Notes: generated by a model not told the origin, from the letters alone. Counted from the stretch's first letter, positions 8,794 to 18,135 are shown. The stretch is 64,000 bases of DNA from Actibacterium mucosum KCTC 23349 (GCF_000647975.1 NZ_JFKE01000005.1:62001-126000), one strand, 5' to 3'. Numbers and translations: made by a program.

Positions 8794-9582
8794 GTGTTTC
8801 GCAAAACCCTCGCTGTCCTTGCCCTTTTGTCCTTTCCCCTTCCCGCATTGGCGTGTGGTCCTGATGATGATTGTCTTGTTGAAACCGGCAATTACCGGAT
8901 CAGCATGCCCGAGGCGGCCCCAAGGGGCGCGTTGGTCTTCGCCCACGGGTATCGCGGGTCGTCGCGCGGGGTAATGCGCAATATGGCGCTGCGGCGATTG
9001 GCGGATGAGTATGGGTTTGCGCTGGTTGCCATTAACTCGGTCTCGGGCAGCTGGAACCTGCGTTACTCCCCCGGTAAAACGTTTTCGGAAGGTCGCGACG
9101 AGATGGCGTATGTCGACGCCGTTCTGGATGACGTCATTGCGAAATATGGCGTGCCGGCTGGAAACGTCTATGCGACCGGGTTTTCCGAGGGCGGGATGAT
9201 GACCTGGACCTTGCTGTGCGAGCGGGGCAGCCGTTTTGCCGGATTCGCGCCGATGTCGGGCACATTCTGGACGCCTGAGCCGGCGGAATGTGCCTCGGCC
9301 CCTGCTGATGTGGTGCATATTCACGGCACAGCGGACCCCACCGTGCCTATCACAGGGCGCCAGATTGGTCAGAGCAAACAGGGGAACCTGAACACGGTTC
9401 TGGCCATGTATCGCGCTCATGGTGATTACCGTGATGCGGGCCGCGAAACGCTGGATACCATGACATGTGAGTTCGCGAGGAACCCCGAGGGTCGCCGGCT
9501 GGATCTGTGCCTGTTCGACGGCGGCCACTCGTTTTCTGTTGCGCGGCTGCGTCAAGCGTTGGACTGGCTGACGCAGGGCTAG
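8794..9582 (+). CDS. Secreted alpha/beta-hydrolase esterase (PHB depolymerase/LpqC-like)
   Basis: A ~262-residue serine esterase probably exported to the periplasm. From the GTG at 8794, which has CGGAG at good distance, the N-terminus reads as a signal peptide (VFRKTLAVLALLSFPLPALA, cleavage before CGPDDD). The fold has an oxyanion motif in VFAHGYRGS, the nucleophile elbow GFSEGG, an acid in HGTADPTVP and a His in DGGHSF. This matches the polyhydroxybutyrate depolymerase/feruloyl-esterase-like family. An ATG at 8740 would place 18 extra residues before the signal peptide and is unlikely. The substrate is unknown. Confidence 0.85.
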   Translation: MFRKTLAVLALLSFPLPALACGPDDDCLVETGNYRISMPEAAPRGALVFAHGYRGSSRGVMRNMALRRLADEYGFALVAINSVSGSWNLRYSPGKTFSEGRDEMAYVDAVLDDVIAKYGVPAGNVYATGFSEGGMMTWTLLCERGSRFAGFAPMSGTFWTPEPAECASAPADVVHIHGTADPTVPITGRQIGQSKQGNLNTVLAMYRAHGDYRDAGRETLDTMTCEFARNPEGRRLDLCLFDGGHSFSVARLRQALDWLTQG

Positions 9583-9588
9583 GCCCAA

Positions 9589-10332
9589 TCAGGGCTGTTC
9601 GTCTTCGTCACCGCCTTCGGGCAGGTTGAAGAAGCTGTCGGCGTCGATGGGTTCTTCCTGTTTCTCCTCGGCGTCGTCTTCGGTCAGCGAGAAGGTTTCC
9701 AGGCCTGAGATGGCGGACGGAATGCGCGGTTCGGGCTCCATACCCAGCGACTGTTCGGTCGACAGCAGCTTGCGGCGTTCGTCATCGTCCATCGGCGTGC
9801 CTTCGGCTGCCTTGGTCTTGGCGGCTTTCTGCACGGCGGCGTCCAGTTCGGACTGCTTGCACAGCCCCAGTGCAACCGGGTCGATCGGTTGCATGTTCGA
9901 GATGTTCCAATGCGTGCGCTCGCGGATCGACTGGATCGTTGGCTTGGTGGTGCCCACCAGCTTGGCGATCTGGCCATCGGTCAGTTCGGGGTGGAACTTC
10001 ACCAGCCACAGGATCGAGTTCGGGCGGTCCTGCCGCTTGGACAGCGGTGTATAGCGCGGGCCGCGGCGTTTCTCTTCGCCCACGGCGGCGGCGTTGAATT
10101 TCAGCTTCAGCTTGTGCAGCGGGTTGGCCTCGGCCTTTTCGATCTCGTCCGCGGTCAATTGGTTGTTGGCAATCGGGTCAAAACCCTTAACACCGGCGGC
10201 CACGTCGCCATCGGCGATGCCCTGCACCTCAAGCTCGTGCAGTTCACAGAAATCAGCGACCTGTTTGAAGGTCAGCGTCGTGTTGTCCACCAGCCATACG
10301 GCGGTTGCTTTTGCCATAATCGGTTTGGCCAT
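9589..10332 (-). CDS. trcR: Cell-cycle transcriptional regulator TrcR (DUF1013)
   Basis: A 247-residue DUF1013 protein. In Caulobacter this family is called TrcR and contributes to cell-cycle transcription; it is confined to Alphaproteobacteria. The conserved core spans about 1-150 (AVWLVDNTTLTFKQVADFC near the start, GPRYTPLSKRQDRPNSI, then ELTDGQIAKLVGTTKPTIQ, a helix-turn-helix-like segment). The C-terminal ~70 residues are acidic and low-complexity (DDAEEKQEEP). The ATG at 10332 has AAAGGAG seven bases upstream. It is convergent with the esterase gene, 6 bp apart. Confidence 0.88.
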   Translation of the reverse strand: MAKPIMAKATAVWLVDNTTLTFKQVADFCELHELEVQGIADGDVAAGVKGFDPIANNQLTADEIEKAEANPLHKLKLKFNAAAVGEEKRRGPRYTPLSKRQDRPNSILWLVKFHPELTDGQIAKLVGTTKPTIQSIRERTHWNISNMQPIDPVALGLCKQSELDAAVQKAAKTKAAEGTPMDDDERRKLLSTEQSLGMEPEPRIPSAISGLETFSLTEDDAEEKQEEPIDADSFFNLPEGGDEDEQP

Positions 10333-10455
10333 CAGAGCGCTCCTTTACGCAAATCTTCCCCGTCGCCCCGCAGGGCGGCCCGGATTTGGGCGGGTTCTCG
10401 TTGTCGGGGAACTTGAGGCGTATATAGTGCGGCCGCACCAAAAGGGGAAGAGGAA

Positions 10456-11079
10456 ATGCGCTGGCTGCTGATTCTGCTGTTGTCTGCCACGATTGCCCGG
10501 GCCGAGGGTGAGCGGGCGGGTGATTTCGATTACTACGTGTTGGCGCTCAGTTGGTCGCCGACATGGTGCGCCATCGAGGGGCGCGAGCGGGGATCGCCGC
10601 AATGTGATGCCGATCACGGCTGGGTTCTGCATGGCCTTTGGCCGCAATACGAAGATGGCTGGCCCAGCTATTGCCGCACCATGCATCGGCCCGCCACACG
10701 CAGTGAAACAGGGGCCATGGTGGATATCATGGGGTCGTCCGGGTCCGCGTGGCACCAGTGGAAAAAACACGGGGTCTGCAGCGGCCTGTCGGCGCCCGAT
10801 TTCTTTGCCCTGTCGCGCCTTGCGTATGATCAGGTGAACCGCCCCGACGTTTTCCGCAAGCTGAGCAAGCCCGTCAAACTGCCTGCCCGTGTGGTCGAAG
10901 AGGCGTTTTTGCAGGCCAACCCGGACTGGGCTGCGGATATGCTGACCATCACTTGCCGGGATGCCCGGATACAGGAGGCGCGCCTGTGTCTGACCCGCGA
11001 TATGAAGCCGCGGGTTTGTGGTGCGGATGTGCGGCGCGATTGCACCATGCAAGACGCGCTGTTCGACCCCATCAACTAG
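10456..11079 (+). CDS. Ribonuclease T2 family protein
   Basis: A 207-residue secreted endoribonuclease of the RNase T2/Rh family, which cuts RNA through a 2',3'-cyclic phosphate. The signal peptide is residues 1-16 (LLILLLSATIARA). The two catalytic segments are present: CAS I HGLWPQ at about residues 58-63 and CAS II WHQWKKHG near 100. Cysteines for disulfides flank them. Length is close to E. coli RNase I. The ATG at 10456 follows GGGGAAGAGGAA. The likely job is periplasmic or extracellular RNA scavenging. It is divergent from trcR. Confidence 0.92.
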   Translation: MRWLLILLLSATIARAEGERAGDFDYYVLALSWSPTWCAIEGRERGSPQCDADHGWVLHGLWPQYEDGWPSYCRTMHRPATRSETGAMVDIMGSSGSAWHQWKKHGVCSGLSAPDFFALSRLAYDQVNRPDVFRKLSKPVKLPARVVEEAFLQANPDWAADMLTITCRDARIQEARLCLTRDMKPRVCGADVRRDCTMQDALFDPIN

Positions 11080-11183
11080 CGCTTGCCGCAACGTCAGCCT
11101 GAACCTTCGGAATTTTTCGCAGTCGTCCTGCGTTTTCCAATCGACGCCCGATTGGGACCATTTGCAAGACGAAGGAAATTCAG

Positions 11184-11582
11184 ATGTTGTTTATGACCGA
11201 CACCCGCAAGCACGCCTTGATGACCACGCTGGCCAAAACCCGCCGCCATTGCAGCCTGATCGAACAAGAGATGGCCTTGGTGACCGGAGACATTACACGG
11301 CAGAACGTCAAAAACAGGCTGGTCTTCGTCGATGCGGGAAACCGTGTGACGTCGGATTGCGGGCAGATGGAAGGCACGCGGGCGATCTCGACGCAAGGTC
11401 AGCTGGGATGGGTGGTGCGACACCAGCGTGGTGAGGAATGGGTGGCGGTAAGCGACCCTTTTGAGGCCTTCGACGATGTTGCGCGCGGTATTTTCGCCGG
11501 GGCGTTTGGCGGTGACATGCGCAACCCTTTCAGCGTTTTGCGGCAGGTGGGGCGGAAAATTCCTTTCTTTTCTGCACCCTAA
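11184..11582 (+). CDS. Hypothetical protein, 132 aa
   Basis: I do not recognise this family. The product is soluble, with a Met/Arg-rich start, a Trp-containing beta-like middle (GQLGWVVRHQRGEEWVAVSDPF) and a short C-terminal tail ending PFFSAP. No signal peptide, membrane segment or clear motif. The ATG at 11184 has AAGGAAATTCAG before it, and codon use matches neighbouring genes, so it is probably expressed. It stands alone between RNase T2 and DUF2189. Confidence 0.6.
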   Translation: MLFMTDTRKHALMTTLAKTRRHCSLIEQEMALVTGDITRQNVKNRLVFVDAGNRVTSDCGQMEGTRAISTQGQLGWVVRHQRGEEWVAVSDPFEAFDDVARGIFAGAFGGDMRNPFSVLRQVGRKIPFFSAP

Positions 11583-11727
11583 CACGGGTTGGTCGCCAAA
11601 CTGTGATCGCCTTGCTGCGGAAATTCTGTTACGCTTTTAACCATCCTCGTTGATCGGTTCGGCCGTCAGCGTTTCAGGGCCGGACCCCTCGGCGGCATGC
11701 TTTGGCAGACGACGGGAGGAACCACTT

Positions 11728-12585
11728 ATGCCACAAACCATCGGAAACCCGGCCAGCTGGGGCCTGCGCGGATTGCGCACAATTGGCGGTCACATGGTCG
11801 ACAGCTCGCGCCGAGTAGGCAGCGACGACGCCACCGAGATGCCACAGATCCGAACGCTGAGCCGCATGGATATGCGGGCAGCGGTCTGGGCGGGGTGGCG
11901 CGACTTTCAAGCCAGTCGGTCGGACGCGATTTTCCTTGTGTTGCTGTATCCGGTCATTGGCCTTGTCCTGATGGCGGTGGGGTTGCAGATGGCGGCGTTG
12001 CCGCTGCTGTTTCCGCTGATGGCGGGTTTTGCGCTGTTGGGGCCGGTGGCGGCGGTGGGTCTGTACGAGATCAGCCGGCGGCGCGAGACCGGGGAAAACG
12101 CCAACTGGCTGAGCGCTTTCAGCGTTGTTCAGCGCCCGCGGTTCGGGGCGATCTTTGTGCTGGGCCTCTATCTGGCGGGGCTGTTTCTGCTGTGGATGAT
12201 GGCCGCCAACGCGGTTTACGTGCTGACACTTGGGCCGGGTGCGCCGACAAGCCTTTCACAGTTTGCAATGGATGTGTTCACTACCGCGCCCGGCTGGGCG
12301 ATGATGATTATCGGCTTTGGTGTTGGGTTTCTTTTTGCCTTGCTGGTTCTGGTGGTCAGCCTGATTTCCTTTCCGATGCTGTTGCACCGGAACGTGGGAT
12401 TGCCCGTCGCCGTCGCAACCTCGGTCGCGGTGTTTCGCCACAATCCGCGTATTGTGCTGAGCTGGGGAGCAATGGTTGCCGCTTTGCTGATGCTGGGCAG
12501 TATCCCAATGCTGGCGGGGTTGATCGTGGTCATGCCCTTACTGGGGCACGCCACTTGGCATTTCTATCGCCGCGCCGTGATTTAG
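11728..12585 (+). CDS. DUF2189 integral membrane protein
   Basis: A 285-residue inner-membrane protein with about six hydrophobic helices after a ~60-residue cytoplasmic N-terminus. The segment IRTLSRMDMRAAVWAGWRDF leading into the first helix, and the YEISRRRETGE loop after helix 2, are hallmarks of the DUF2189 family, common in Alphaproteobacteria and without an assigned role. The ATG at 11728 has GGGAGGA upstream; an earlier in-frame start at 11650 lacks one and is not conserved-looking. It is convergent with, and overlaps by four bases, the quinone oxidoreductase gene. Confidence 0.85.
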   Translation: MPQTIGNPASWGLRGLRTIGGHMVDSSRRVGSDDATEMPQIRTLSRMDMRAAVWAGWRDFQASRSDAIFLVLLYPVIGLVLMAVGLQMAALPLLFPLMAGFALLGPVAAVGLYEISRRRETGENANWLSAFSVVQRPRFGAIFVLGLYLAGLFLLWMMAANAVYVLTLGPGAPTSLSQFAMDVFTTAPGWAMMIIGFGVGFLFALLVLVVSLISFPMLLHRNVGLPVAVATSVAVFRHNPRIVLSWGAMVAALLMLGSIPMLAGLIVVMPLLGHATWHFYRRAVI

Positions 12586-13571
12586 TCGCCGGAGACGCGC
12601 AGAACGATTTTGCCGATATGGGCGCTGCTTTCCATGCGGGTGTGGGCGGCGGCGGCCTCGGTCAGGTCGAATTCGGAATCCATCACCGGGGCCAAACGAG
12701 CGGCGCCAAGCAGCGGCCAGACCTCTTTTCGCAGCGCATCGGCAATACCCGCCTTGGCGGCATCCGATTGCGGGCGCAGGGTTGAGCCGGTGATGGTCAG
12801 CCGCCGGGTCATGACCTGAACAAAGTTCATCTCGACCCGCGGGCCTTGCAGAAAGGCGATCTGCACCAGCCGCCCGTCATCGGCCAGCGCCTTGATATTG
12901 CGCGGGATATAAGGCCCGCCCACCATGTCGAGGATCAGGTTGGCGCCACCTTCGGCCCGCATCACCTCGACAAAATCCTGTTCGGTATAGTTGATCGCGA
13001 CCTCGGCCCCCAGTTTCAGGCAGGCGGCGCATTTCTCGGCTGACCCGGCGGTCACAAAGACCCGCGCGCCAAAGATACGCGCCAGCTGGATGGCAGTGGT
13101 GCCGATCCCGGACGAGCCGCCATGTACAAGGAACCGCTCGCCCGCCTGCAGCCCGCCGCGCATAAAGACGTTGGACCAGACAGTGAAAAAGGTTTCGGGC
13201 AGACAGGCGGCGGCCTTCAGGTCCATGCCTTCGGGCACCGGCAGCGCGTGGGCCGCGTTGGTCGCCACGTATTCGGCATAGCCGCCGCCGGGCAGCAGGG
13301 CGCAGACCTTGTCGCCTACTGACCAGCCGGCGACACCCTCGCCGATGGCCGCGATGGTGCCCGCGCCCTCGAGCCCCGGCAGGTCCGAGGCCCCGGGCGG
13401 TGGTGCGTAAGCGCCGGCGCGTTGCAGCGCGTCGGGGCGGTTCACACCGGCAAAGGCTAGGCGGATCACGATCTCGCCCGCGGCGGGGCTGGGCACGGGG
13501 CGTTCGGTCAGGCGCAGCACATCGGGGCCGCCGGGTGCCGAGATTTCAACGGCACGCATCGTCTGGGTCAT
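12582..13571 (-). CDS. NAD(P)H quinone oxidoreductase, MDR family
   Basis: A 329-residue medium-chain dehydrogenase/reductase of the zinc-free quinone oxidoreductase (PIG3/QorA-like) branch. The N-terminal GroES-like domain shows FAGVNRPDALQRAGAY and LPGLEGAGTIAAIGEGV. The nucleotide domain carries VHGGSSGIGTTAIQLAR at about 140-160 (AXXGXXG type, favouring NADPH), and zinc ligands are absent. The likely reaction is NADPH-dependent reduction of quinones or enones in the cytoplasm. The ATG at 13571 follows AAAGG; an internal Met at residue 5 is possible. The COQ9-like gene lies upstream, 15 bp away on the same strand, so co-transcription is likely. Confidence 0.92.
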   Translation of the reverse strand: MTQTMRAVEISAPGGPDVLRLTERPVPSPAAGEIVIRLAFAGVNRPDALQRAGAYAPPPGASDLPGLEGAGTIAAIGEGVAGWSVGDKVCALLPGGGYAEYVATNAAHALPVPEGMDLKAAACLPETFFTVWSNVFMRGGLQAGERFLVHGGSSGIGTTAIQLARIFGARVFVTAGSAEKCAACLKLGAEVAINYTEQDFVEVMRAEGGANLILDMVGGPYIPRNIKALADDGRLVQIAFLQGPRVEMNFVQVMTRRLTITGSTLRPQSDAAKAGIADALRKEVWPLLGAARLAPVMDSEFDLTEAAAAHTRMESSAHIGKIVLRVSGD

Positions 13572-13586
13572 GTCGGGGGGCCTTTC

Positions 13587-14279
13587 TTACTTGTGACCGG
13601 GCATGTGGTCGCGCGATTGCGGGGCGCGTATGCGCGACAGGATGGCCATGGGGCCGGCCAGCAGCGGGGCCAGCGCCTTGTTGCCACGAATTTGCGCCTT
13701 GGCTTTTTCGAACTGCATCACGTCGTCGATCCGGCGGTCGAGGAAGTCCCACGTGGCGGTGTGCCCGTCGCTGTCATCGCCCAGCCAGAACAGCACCGTG
13801 GCGCTGAACACGCCCGACAGGGTCGCACGCTTGGAGTACCAGTTGAAATCGGTGTCGGTGTCACCCAAAGCCGTCCAGATCTTGCCTGCCGTCTGCCAGA
13901 TCGCGCCGGTTCCGGCGGCGGCATTTTGCGGCAGCGCAAACAGGGTTGTGGCGCGGCGCACCGCCTCTTTGTCGTCGATCGCTTCAAGTCGGGCGCGCAC
14001 TGCAAAGGCGATCCGGTCGCGAAACCGTATTTCGGAAAGATCGGCAGCAGCCAGTTCAGCCAGCATCGCGTCGTCGCCACGCGCGTGATAAGCCAGCGCC
14101 AGATCGACGCCGCCCCGCGGGAACAGGGCGCGGGCCAGCGCCGGTTCGATCCCCGTTTCCGCCGCCGCCGCGGCCAGGGTTGCGCTGGACCAGCCGTCAA
14201 AGGCGACATGGGCCAGGGCGGCATCCAAAAGCTGGCTTTCAAGGGGCTGAGTTTCGGTCACGAACGGGCTCCTGATCAT
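13587..14279 (-). CDS. COQ9 family protein
   Basis: About 230 residues with a TetR-like helical fold used as a lipid-binding accessory in ubiquinone biosynthesis (COQ9 assists the COQ7 hydroxylase). Seen here: an N-terminal HTH-like region (LLDAALAHVAFDGWSSATLAAAAAETG), then PRGGVDLALAYHARGDDAM and the conserved block WYSKRATLSGVFSATVLFWLGD with a FLDRRIDDVM helix. The ATG at 14279 is preferred over a TTG 21 bases upstream. The quinone oxidoreductase follows 15 bp downstream, which hints at a quinone-related unit. Confidence 0.9.
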   Translation of the reverse strand: MIRSPFVTETQPLESQLLDAALAHVAFDGWSSATLAAAAAETGIEPALARALFPRGGVDLALAYHARGDDAMLAELAAADLSEIRFRDRIAFAVRARLEAIDDKEAVRRATTLFALPQNAAAGTGAIWQTAGKIWTALGDTDTDFNWYSKRATLSGVFSATVLFWLGDDSDGHTATWDFLDRRIDDVMQFEKAKAQIRGNKALAPLLAGPMAILSRIRAPQSRDHMPGHK

Positions 14280-14293
14280 CTGCGCAACCAATG

Positions 14294-14322
14294 TAGACAA
14301 CCCGGGCGGCTTTTGCTATACG
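14294..14322 (+). promoter_or_regulatory. Probable rpsU promoter
   Basis: TAGACA at 14294-14299 and TATACG at 14317-14322 are 17 bases apart, a good sigma-70-type spacing, and lie ~55 bases ahead of the S21 start. The site falls in the short divergent gap between the COQ9 gene and rpsU. No experimental support; inferred from match and position. Confidence 0.45.
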
Positions 14323-14376
14323 GCCCACTCCTGCGATTGACCGAAACTCCAGATTAGAAAGGTGGTGAAAACCACG

Positions 14377-14583
14377 ATGCAGGTTAGTGTTCGCGACAAC
14401 AATGTTGATCAGGCGCTTCGTGCCCTGAAAAAGAAGCTGCAGCGCGAAGGCGTGTTTCGTGAAATGAAGCTGAAGCAACATTTCGAGAAACCGTCCGAGA
14501 AGAAAGCGCGCGAAAAGGCCGAGGCGATTCGCCGGGCTCGCAAGCTGGCACGGAAGAAAGCGCAACGTGAGGGGATGCTCTAA
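14377..14583 (+). CDS. rpsU: 30S ribosomal protein S21
   Basis: Small-subunit protein S21, 68 residues from the ATG at 14377 ([18 protein letters not shown]). It binds the 30S platform near the 3' end of 16S rRNA and helps initiation. The sequence is strongly basic and helical with a C-terminal [14 protein letters not shown] tail, normal for Alphaproteobacteria. In-frame GTG codons at 14362 and 14365 could extend it by five residues, but the MQV start is the family standard. A strong terminator follows, so the gene is likely monocistronic. Confidence 0.95.
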   Translation: MQVSVRDNNVDQALRALKKKLQREGVFREMKLKQHFEKPSEKKAREKAEAIRRARKLARKKAQREGML

Positions 14584-14623
14584 GCACCCGCAACATTGCG
14601 AACCGGGCTTTTGGCCCCTTGAT

Positions 14624-14655
14624 GACCCCCGGATTTCCGGGGGTTTGTCATTTTT
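14624..14655 (+). terminator. Rho-independent terminator after rpsU
   Basis: A GC-rich stem (GACCCCCGGA at 14624-14633 against TCCGGGGGT at 14636-14644 with a very short loop, extended by the flanking GAC/GTC) is followed by TTTTT at 14651-14655. Its position 40 bases after the rpsU stop fits termination of that gene. Confidence 0.8.
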
Positions 14656-14672
14656 GGAACCCTGTCCGGCGA

Positions 14673-15923
14673 TCAGGCCGTCAGGTCCTTCATCACCGCC
14701 AGAAACGCCGCGACCTCGGTGACCGAGTTATAGTGGCACAGCGACACGCGCACACAGCCCGGCTCGCCCAGCGGGGTCAGGATATTGCCCGAATAGTGAT
14801 CGGCCTTGCGCAGGTGGGTGCGAATGCCCTCGGCGTTCAGTTTTGCCACGATGTCGGCGGCGTCCTGCCCGGCGACGGTCAGCGACACCAGCCCCTCGCG
14901 CGCCGGGTTATCAACCCCGCCGATGATCGTCACGCCCGGCATCTCGGCCAGGCCGGGCAGGTTGCCGGTGCCGTGGATCATCGCATCGGTCAGCGCGTGT
15001 TCGTGGGCGTGGATGGCGGCACCTGCGGCCAGAAACCGGGTGCGTTTGTCGGGGCTGTCGGTGTGCTGCGCGCCCAGCCATTCGAGGTATTCGACCACGT
15101 TCAGCATTGTCGCATAAGCGCCGGTGTCGCGGGTGCCAAGTTCCCACACACCTTCGGGGCCATCCAGCAGGCTGTCATGGGGCAGCGCCGCCAGCCGGTC
15201 CGAGATCCAGGCAATGCCATAGCCGTGGCGCGAGAACATTTTGTAGGGCGAGATCACGTAGCCGTCGATGCCATAGCTGGCGATGTCGATCAGGCCATGC
15301 GCCGCATGCTGGATGCCATCAACGATGATAAAGCAATCAGGCGCCACGGCGCGGATTGCGGCGGCGATGGCGGGCACGTCCATGCCCATGCCGGTCACGG
15401 GCGAGGTGTGCAGGATCGTCGCCACCGCCGTATCGGGCGTGACCTGCGCGGCGTATTGGTCGGCGGTGACCAGACCGGCGGCGTGGTCATGTTCGATCAG
15501 CACATGGGTTTTGCCAGCAACCCCGGCCCAGCGCGCGCAGGCGCTGCGGGTGGCGGGGTGTTCGACGGTGGAGCCCAGAACCGTGCCACCATCGGCCCCC
15601 AGACAGGCATTCATGATCAAGCGAAACAGCAGCTCGGTGCCGCTTTCGCCAACGAAGACCTGGCCGTCGGGCGCGTTCATCATCTCTTTGATCGCGCGCT
15701 TGGTGTTGGCGATCAGCGCGGTCAGGGCGTGGCTGCCGACATTGTCGCGGCCCTGATTGTCGGGGATCGCGGCGTAATGGGCGGCGGTTTCGACCACGCT
15801 GTTCAGCGTCAGCGCCCCGCCGGCGTTTTCGAAAAACACGCGCGGGCCCTGTTCGGGGCAGCTGTCCACATGGGCAAAGCGGCTGCGGATCTCGGCCAGC
15901 AGCGCGGGGGCGAATTCGGTCAT
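14673..15923 (-). CDS. PLP-dependent class V aminotransferase/cysteine desulfurase-like
   Basis: A 416-residue fold-type I PLP enzyme of the class V (NifS/SufS-like) group. Visible features: FFENAGGALTLNSVVETAAHY at the start, substrate/cofactor residues in GTVLGSTVEHPATRS, an acid-His pair in IIVDGIQHAAHG for the PLP ring, and the Schiff-base lysine in VISPYKMFSRHGYG. A mobile catalytic-Cys loop typical of true desulfurases is not evident, so it may instead be a lyase or aminotransferase. The ATG at 15923 follows CGGAACACCGAT; a TTG at 15941 is less likely. It is convergent with rpsU. Confidence 0.85.
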   Translation of the reverse strand: MTEFAPALLAEIRSRFAHVDSCPEQGPRVFFENAGGALTLNSVVETAAHYAAIPDNQGRDNVGSHALTALIANTKRAIKEMMNAPDGQVFVGESGTELLFRLIMNACLGADGGTVLGSTVEHPATRSACARWAGVAGKTHVLIEHDHAAGLVTADQYAAQVTPDTAVATILHTSPVTGMGMDVPAIAAAIRAVAPDCFIIVDGIQHAAHGLIDIASYGIDGYVISPYKMFSRHGYGIAWISDRLAALPHDSLLDGPEGVWELGTRDTGAYATMLNVVEYLEWLGAQHTDSPDKRTRFLAAGAAIHAHEHALTDAMIHGTGNLPGLAEMPGVTIIGGVDNPAREGLVSLTVAGQDAADIVAKLNAEGIRTHLRKADHYSGNILTPLGEPGCVRVSLCHYNSVTEVAAFLAVMKDLTA

Positions 15924-15988
15924 ATCGGTGTTCCGTTGCAAAAAGCTCGCCGCACCATAATGTGGATTATTAATAATTCCAAGCCCAC

Positions 15989-17017
15989 TTAGGCACTGCG
16001 CACGGTTTCTATCATCAGGGCAACGTTGTCGGGGTTGGCATCCGGCGTGATGCCATGGCCCAGGTTGAAGATATGCGGGCCGTTGCGGAAGGCCTCGACA
16101 ATCCGGCGGGTCTCGTCGACCAACGCCTGCCCGCCAGTGACCATGTGGCTGGACGCCAGGTTGCCTTGCACGCAGCCATCAGGTTGCAATGTCTGGGCCG
16201 CCCATTCGGCCGAGACCGAGTTGTCGATGGCCAGGCAATCGGCGCCGGTGGCCTTGGCAAAGCCCACATAGCCCTCGCCCGCCTCGCGCGGGAAGGCGAT
16301 GACGGGGATGCCGGGGTGGCGTTCTTTAAGCGCTGCGATGATGCGTTTGGCCGGTTCCAGCGCGTATTTGGCGAAGGCGGGGGCGGGCAGCGACCCGGCC
16401 CAGCTGTCGAACAGTTTCACCACCTCGGCCCCGGCGGTGATCTGGGCCGACAGGTATTCGATCGTGGCCTCGGTGATACGGTCCATCAGCGCGTCGAACG
16501 TGGCGGGGTCGCCGGTCATCAATGCGTGGGCCGGGGCCTGATCGTGGGTGCCGCGCCCGGCGATCATATAGGTGGCGACGGTCCATGGCGCGCCGGCAAA
16601 GCCGATCAGCGTGGTTTCGGACGGCAGTTCGCGCGACAGGATGCGGACGGTTTCGTAGATCGGGTTCAGGGTCTCGTGGATCGCGTCGACCGGTTTCAGG
16701 GCGGCCATGTCGGCCGGGCCGGTGATTGTTGACAGGCGCGGGCCCTCGCCCGTGACAAACCACAGATCGGCACCCAGCGCTTGCGGTACCAGCAGGATAT
16801 CGGCGAAGAGGATCGCCGCATCGAACCCATAGCGGCGGATCGGCTGCAACGTGACCTCGGCGGCCAATTCGGGGTTGTAACACAGCGACAGGAAATCGCC
16901 CGCCTGCGCCCGCGTGGCGCGGTATTCGGGCAGGTACCGGCCCGCCTGACGCATCATCCAGATCGGCGGGGTGGGCAAGGTCTCGCCCGCCAGGGCGCGC
17001 AGCAGGGTCTTGGTCAT
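15989..17017 (-). CDS. hemE: Uroporphyrinogen decarboxylase HemE
   Basis: HemE decarboxylates the four acetate side chains of uroporphyrinogen III to give coproporphyrinogen III in cytoplasmic heme synthesis. The 342-residue length is standard. The first signature [16 protein letters not shown] (about 18-33) holds the substrate-binding arginines; the catalytic aspartate is in AILFADIL (about D73). The second signature [13 protein letters not shown] is near 140. The ATG at 17017 gives the conserved start (MTKTLLRAL); the frame stays open well upstream, but the extra residues are not HemE-like. It is divergent from hemC with a 103-bp shared control region. Confidence 0.96.
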   Translation of the reverse strand: MTKTLLRALAGETLPTPPIWMMRQAGRYLPEYRATRAQAGDFLSLCYNPELAAEVTLQPIRRYGFDAAILFADILLVPQALGADLWFVTGEGPRLSTITGPADMAALKPVDAIHETLNPIYETVRILSRELPSETTLIGFAGAPWTVATYMIAGRGTHDQAPAHALMTGDPATFDALMDRITEATIEYLSAQITAGAEVVKLFDSWAGSLPAPAFAKYALEPAKRIIAALKERHPGIPVIAFPREAGEGYVGFAKATGADCLAIDNSVSAEWAAQTLQPDGCVQGNLASSHMVTGGQALVDETRRIVEAFRNGPHIFNLGHGITPDANPDNVALMIETVRSA

Positions 17018-17120
17018 GTCCGGTCCTTCTTCGATGGTGCAAAGGTGGTCGGACGGATGCGGCGGCATGTCAAGCGGTTCTGCATTGTCAGGGCGATCTG
17101 CCGCGACTAGACAGAGGGCC

Positions 17121-18050
17121 ATGACGGATTTGTTGCCCTCCCCCGATGCACCCCTGAAAATTGGCACGCGCGGCTCGCCCCTGGCGCTGGCGCAGGCTTT
17201 TGAGACTCGCGACCGGCTGATGGCGGCGTTCGAGCTGCCTGCGGCGGCGTTCGAGATCGTCAAGATCTCGACCACCGGCGATCAGGTGCAGGACCGGGCG
17301 CTGAAAGAGATCGGCAACAAGGGGCTGTTCACCAAGGAGATCGACGAGGCGATGCTGGACGGGCGGATCGACATCTCGGTTCATTCGACCAAGGATATGC
17401 CGGTGGAGTTGCCGGATGGTATTCTGCTGGAGTGTTTTTTGCCGCGCGAAGACGTGCGCGATGCGTTCTTGTCGGAGCGGTGCGGGGCAGTGACGGAATT
17501 GCCGCAGGGGGCCGTGGTGGGCACGTCGAGCCTGCGCCGGCGGGCGCAGCTGATGCGGCTGAGGCCCGATCTGCAGGTGGTGGAGTTTCGCGGCAATGTG
17601 CAGACACGGTTGAAGAAACTGCGCGATGGTGTGGCCGAGGCGACCTTTCTGGCGATGGCTGGGTTGAACCGGTTGGGGCTGGACGATTTACCTGCGCACG
17701 CGGTGCCGGTGGACCAGATGCTGCCGGCGGTGGCGCAGGGGGCCATCGGGATCGAGCGGCGCGAAGGTGACGCGCGGGCCGAGCGGATGCTGGCCGCGAT
17801 CCATGACGCGGAAACCGGGCAGCGGTTGGCGGCTGAGCGGGCTTTTCTGGCGGGGCTGGATGGGTCTTGCGAAGTGCCGATTGGCGGTTTGGCGGTTCTG
17901 GTCGGCGATACGCTGTGGCTGCGGGGTGAGTTGCTGAGCCCGGATGGGGCGCAATTGGTTGCCGGTGAGCGGCGCGGGGCAATTACGGAAGGCGCAGCCT
18001 TGGGTCGCGATTTGGCGGATGAATTGCGGGCCGGTTCCGCCGGTTGGTAA
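17121..18050 (+). CDS. hemC: Hydroxymethylbilane synthase HemC
   Basis: Porphobilinogen deaminase joins four porphobilinogens into hydroxymethylbilane. The 309-residue protein has the substrate/cofactor segments [45 protein letters not shown] and [10 protein letters not shown]. The dipyrromethane-cofactor cysteine is about C250 in GSCEVPIGG. The ATG at 17121 is chosen because it gives the conserved N-terminus; upstream in-frame codons lie in the hemE promoter region. It is divergent from hemE, so both heme genes may share regulation. A GC-rich repeat-like sequence follows the stop. Confidence 0.96.
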   Translation: MTDLLPSPDAPLKIGTRGSPLALAQAFETRDRLMAAFELPAAAFEIVKISTTGDQVQDRALKEIGNKGLFTKEIDEAMLDGRIDISVHSTKDMPVELPDGILLECFLPREDVRDAFLSERCGAVTELPQGAVVGTSSLRRRAQLMRLRPDLQVVEFRGNVQTRLKKLRDGVAEATFLAMAGLNRLGLDDLPAHAVPVDQMLPAVAQGAIGIERREGDARAERMLAAIHDAETGQRLAAERAFLAGLDGSCEVPIGGLAVLVGDTLWLRGELLSPDGAQLVAGERRGAITEGAALGRDLADELRAGSAGW

Positions 18051-18120
18051 ATCGCGCGCCTGCGGCGCAAGACAGTCTCATCGACCCCCACCCTGTCCCT
18101 CCCCCCGTCCGGGGGAGGGG
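18049..18120. repeat. GC-rich repeat relative plus hairpin after hemC
   Basis: Bases 18049-18078 (AAATCGCGCGCCTGCGG then CGCAAGACAGTCT) closely match 8554-8584 after recR, with one base missing and few changes. Directly after it, CCCTCCCCC at 18097-18105 pairs with GGGGGAGGG at 18111-18119 around a 5-base loop. The hairpin sits between the converging hemC and tesA stops and may end transcription both ways, though it lacks a T run. Confidence 0.6.
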
Positions 18121-18135
18121 ACCTGCGCCGCGGTG

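Noticed and set aside
14619-15992. 457-codon open frame on the plus strand
   Set aside because: Antisense shadow of the class V aminotransferase gene; it also runs through the rpsU terminator.
17018-17120. hemE/hemC gap as a replication origin
   Set aside because: In Caulobacter the origin lies near hemE, but this 103-bp gap is GC-rich with no DnaA-box cluster, and the gene order differs.
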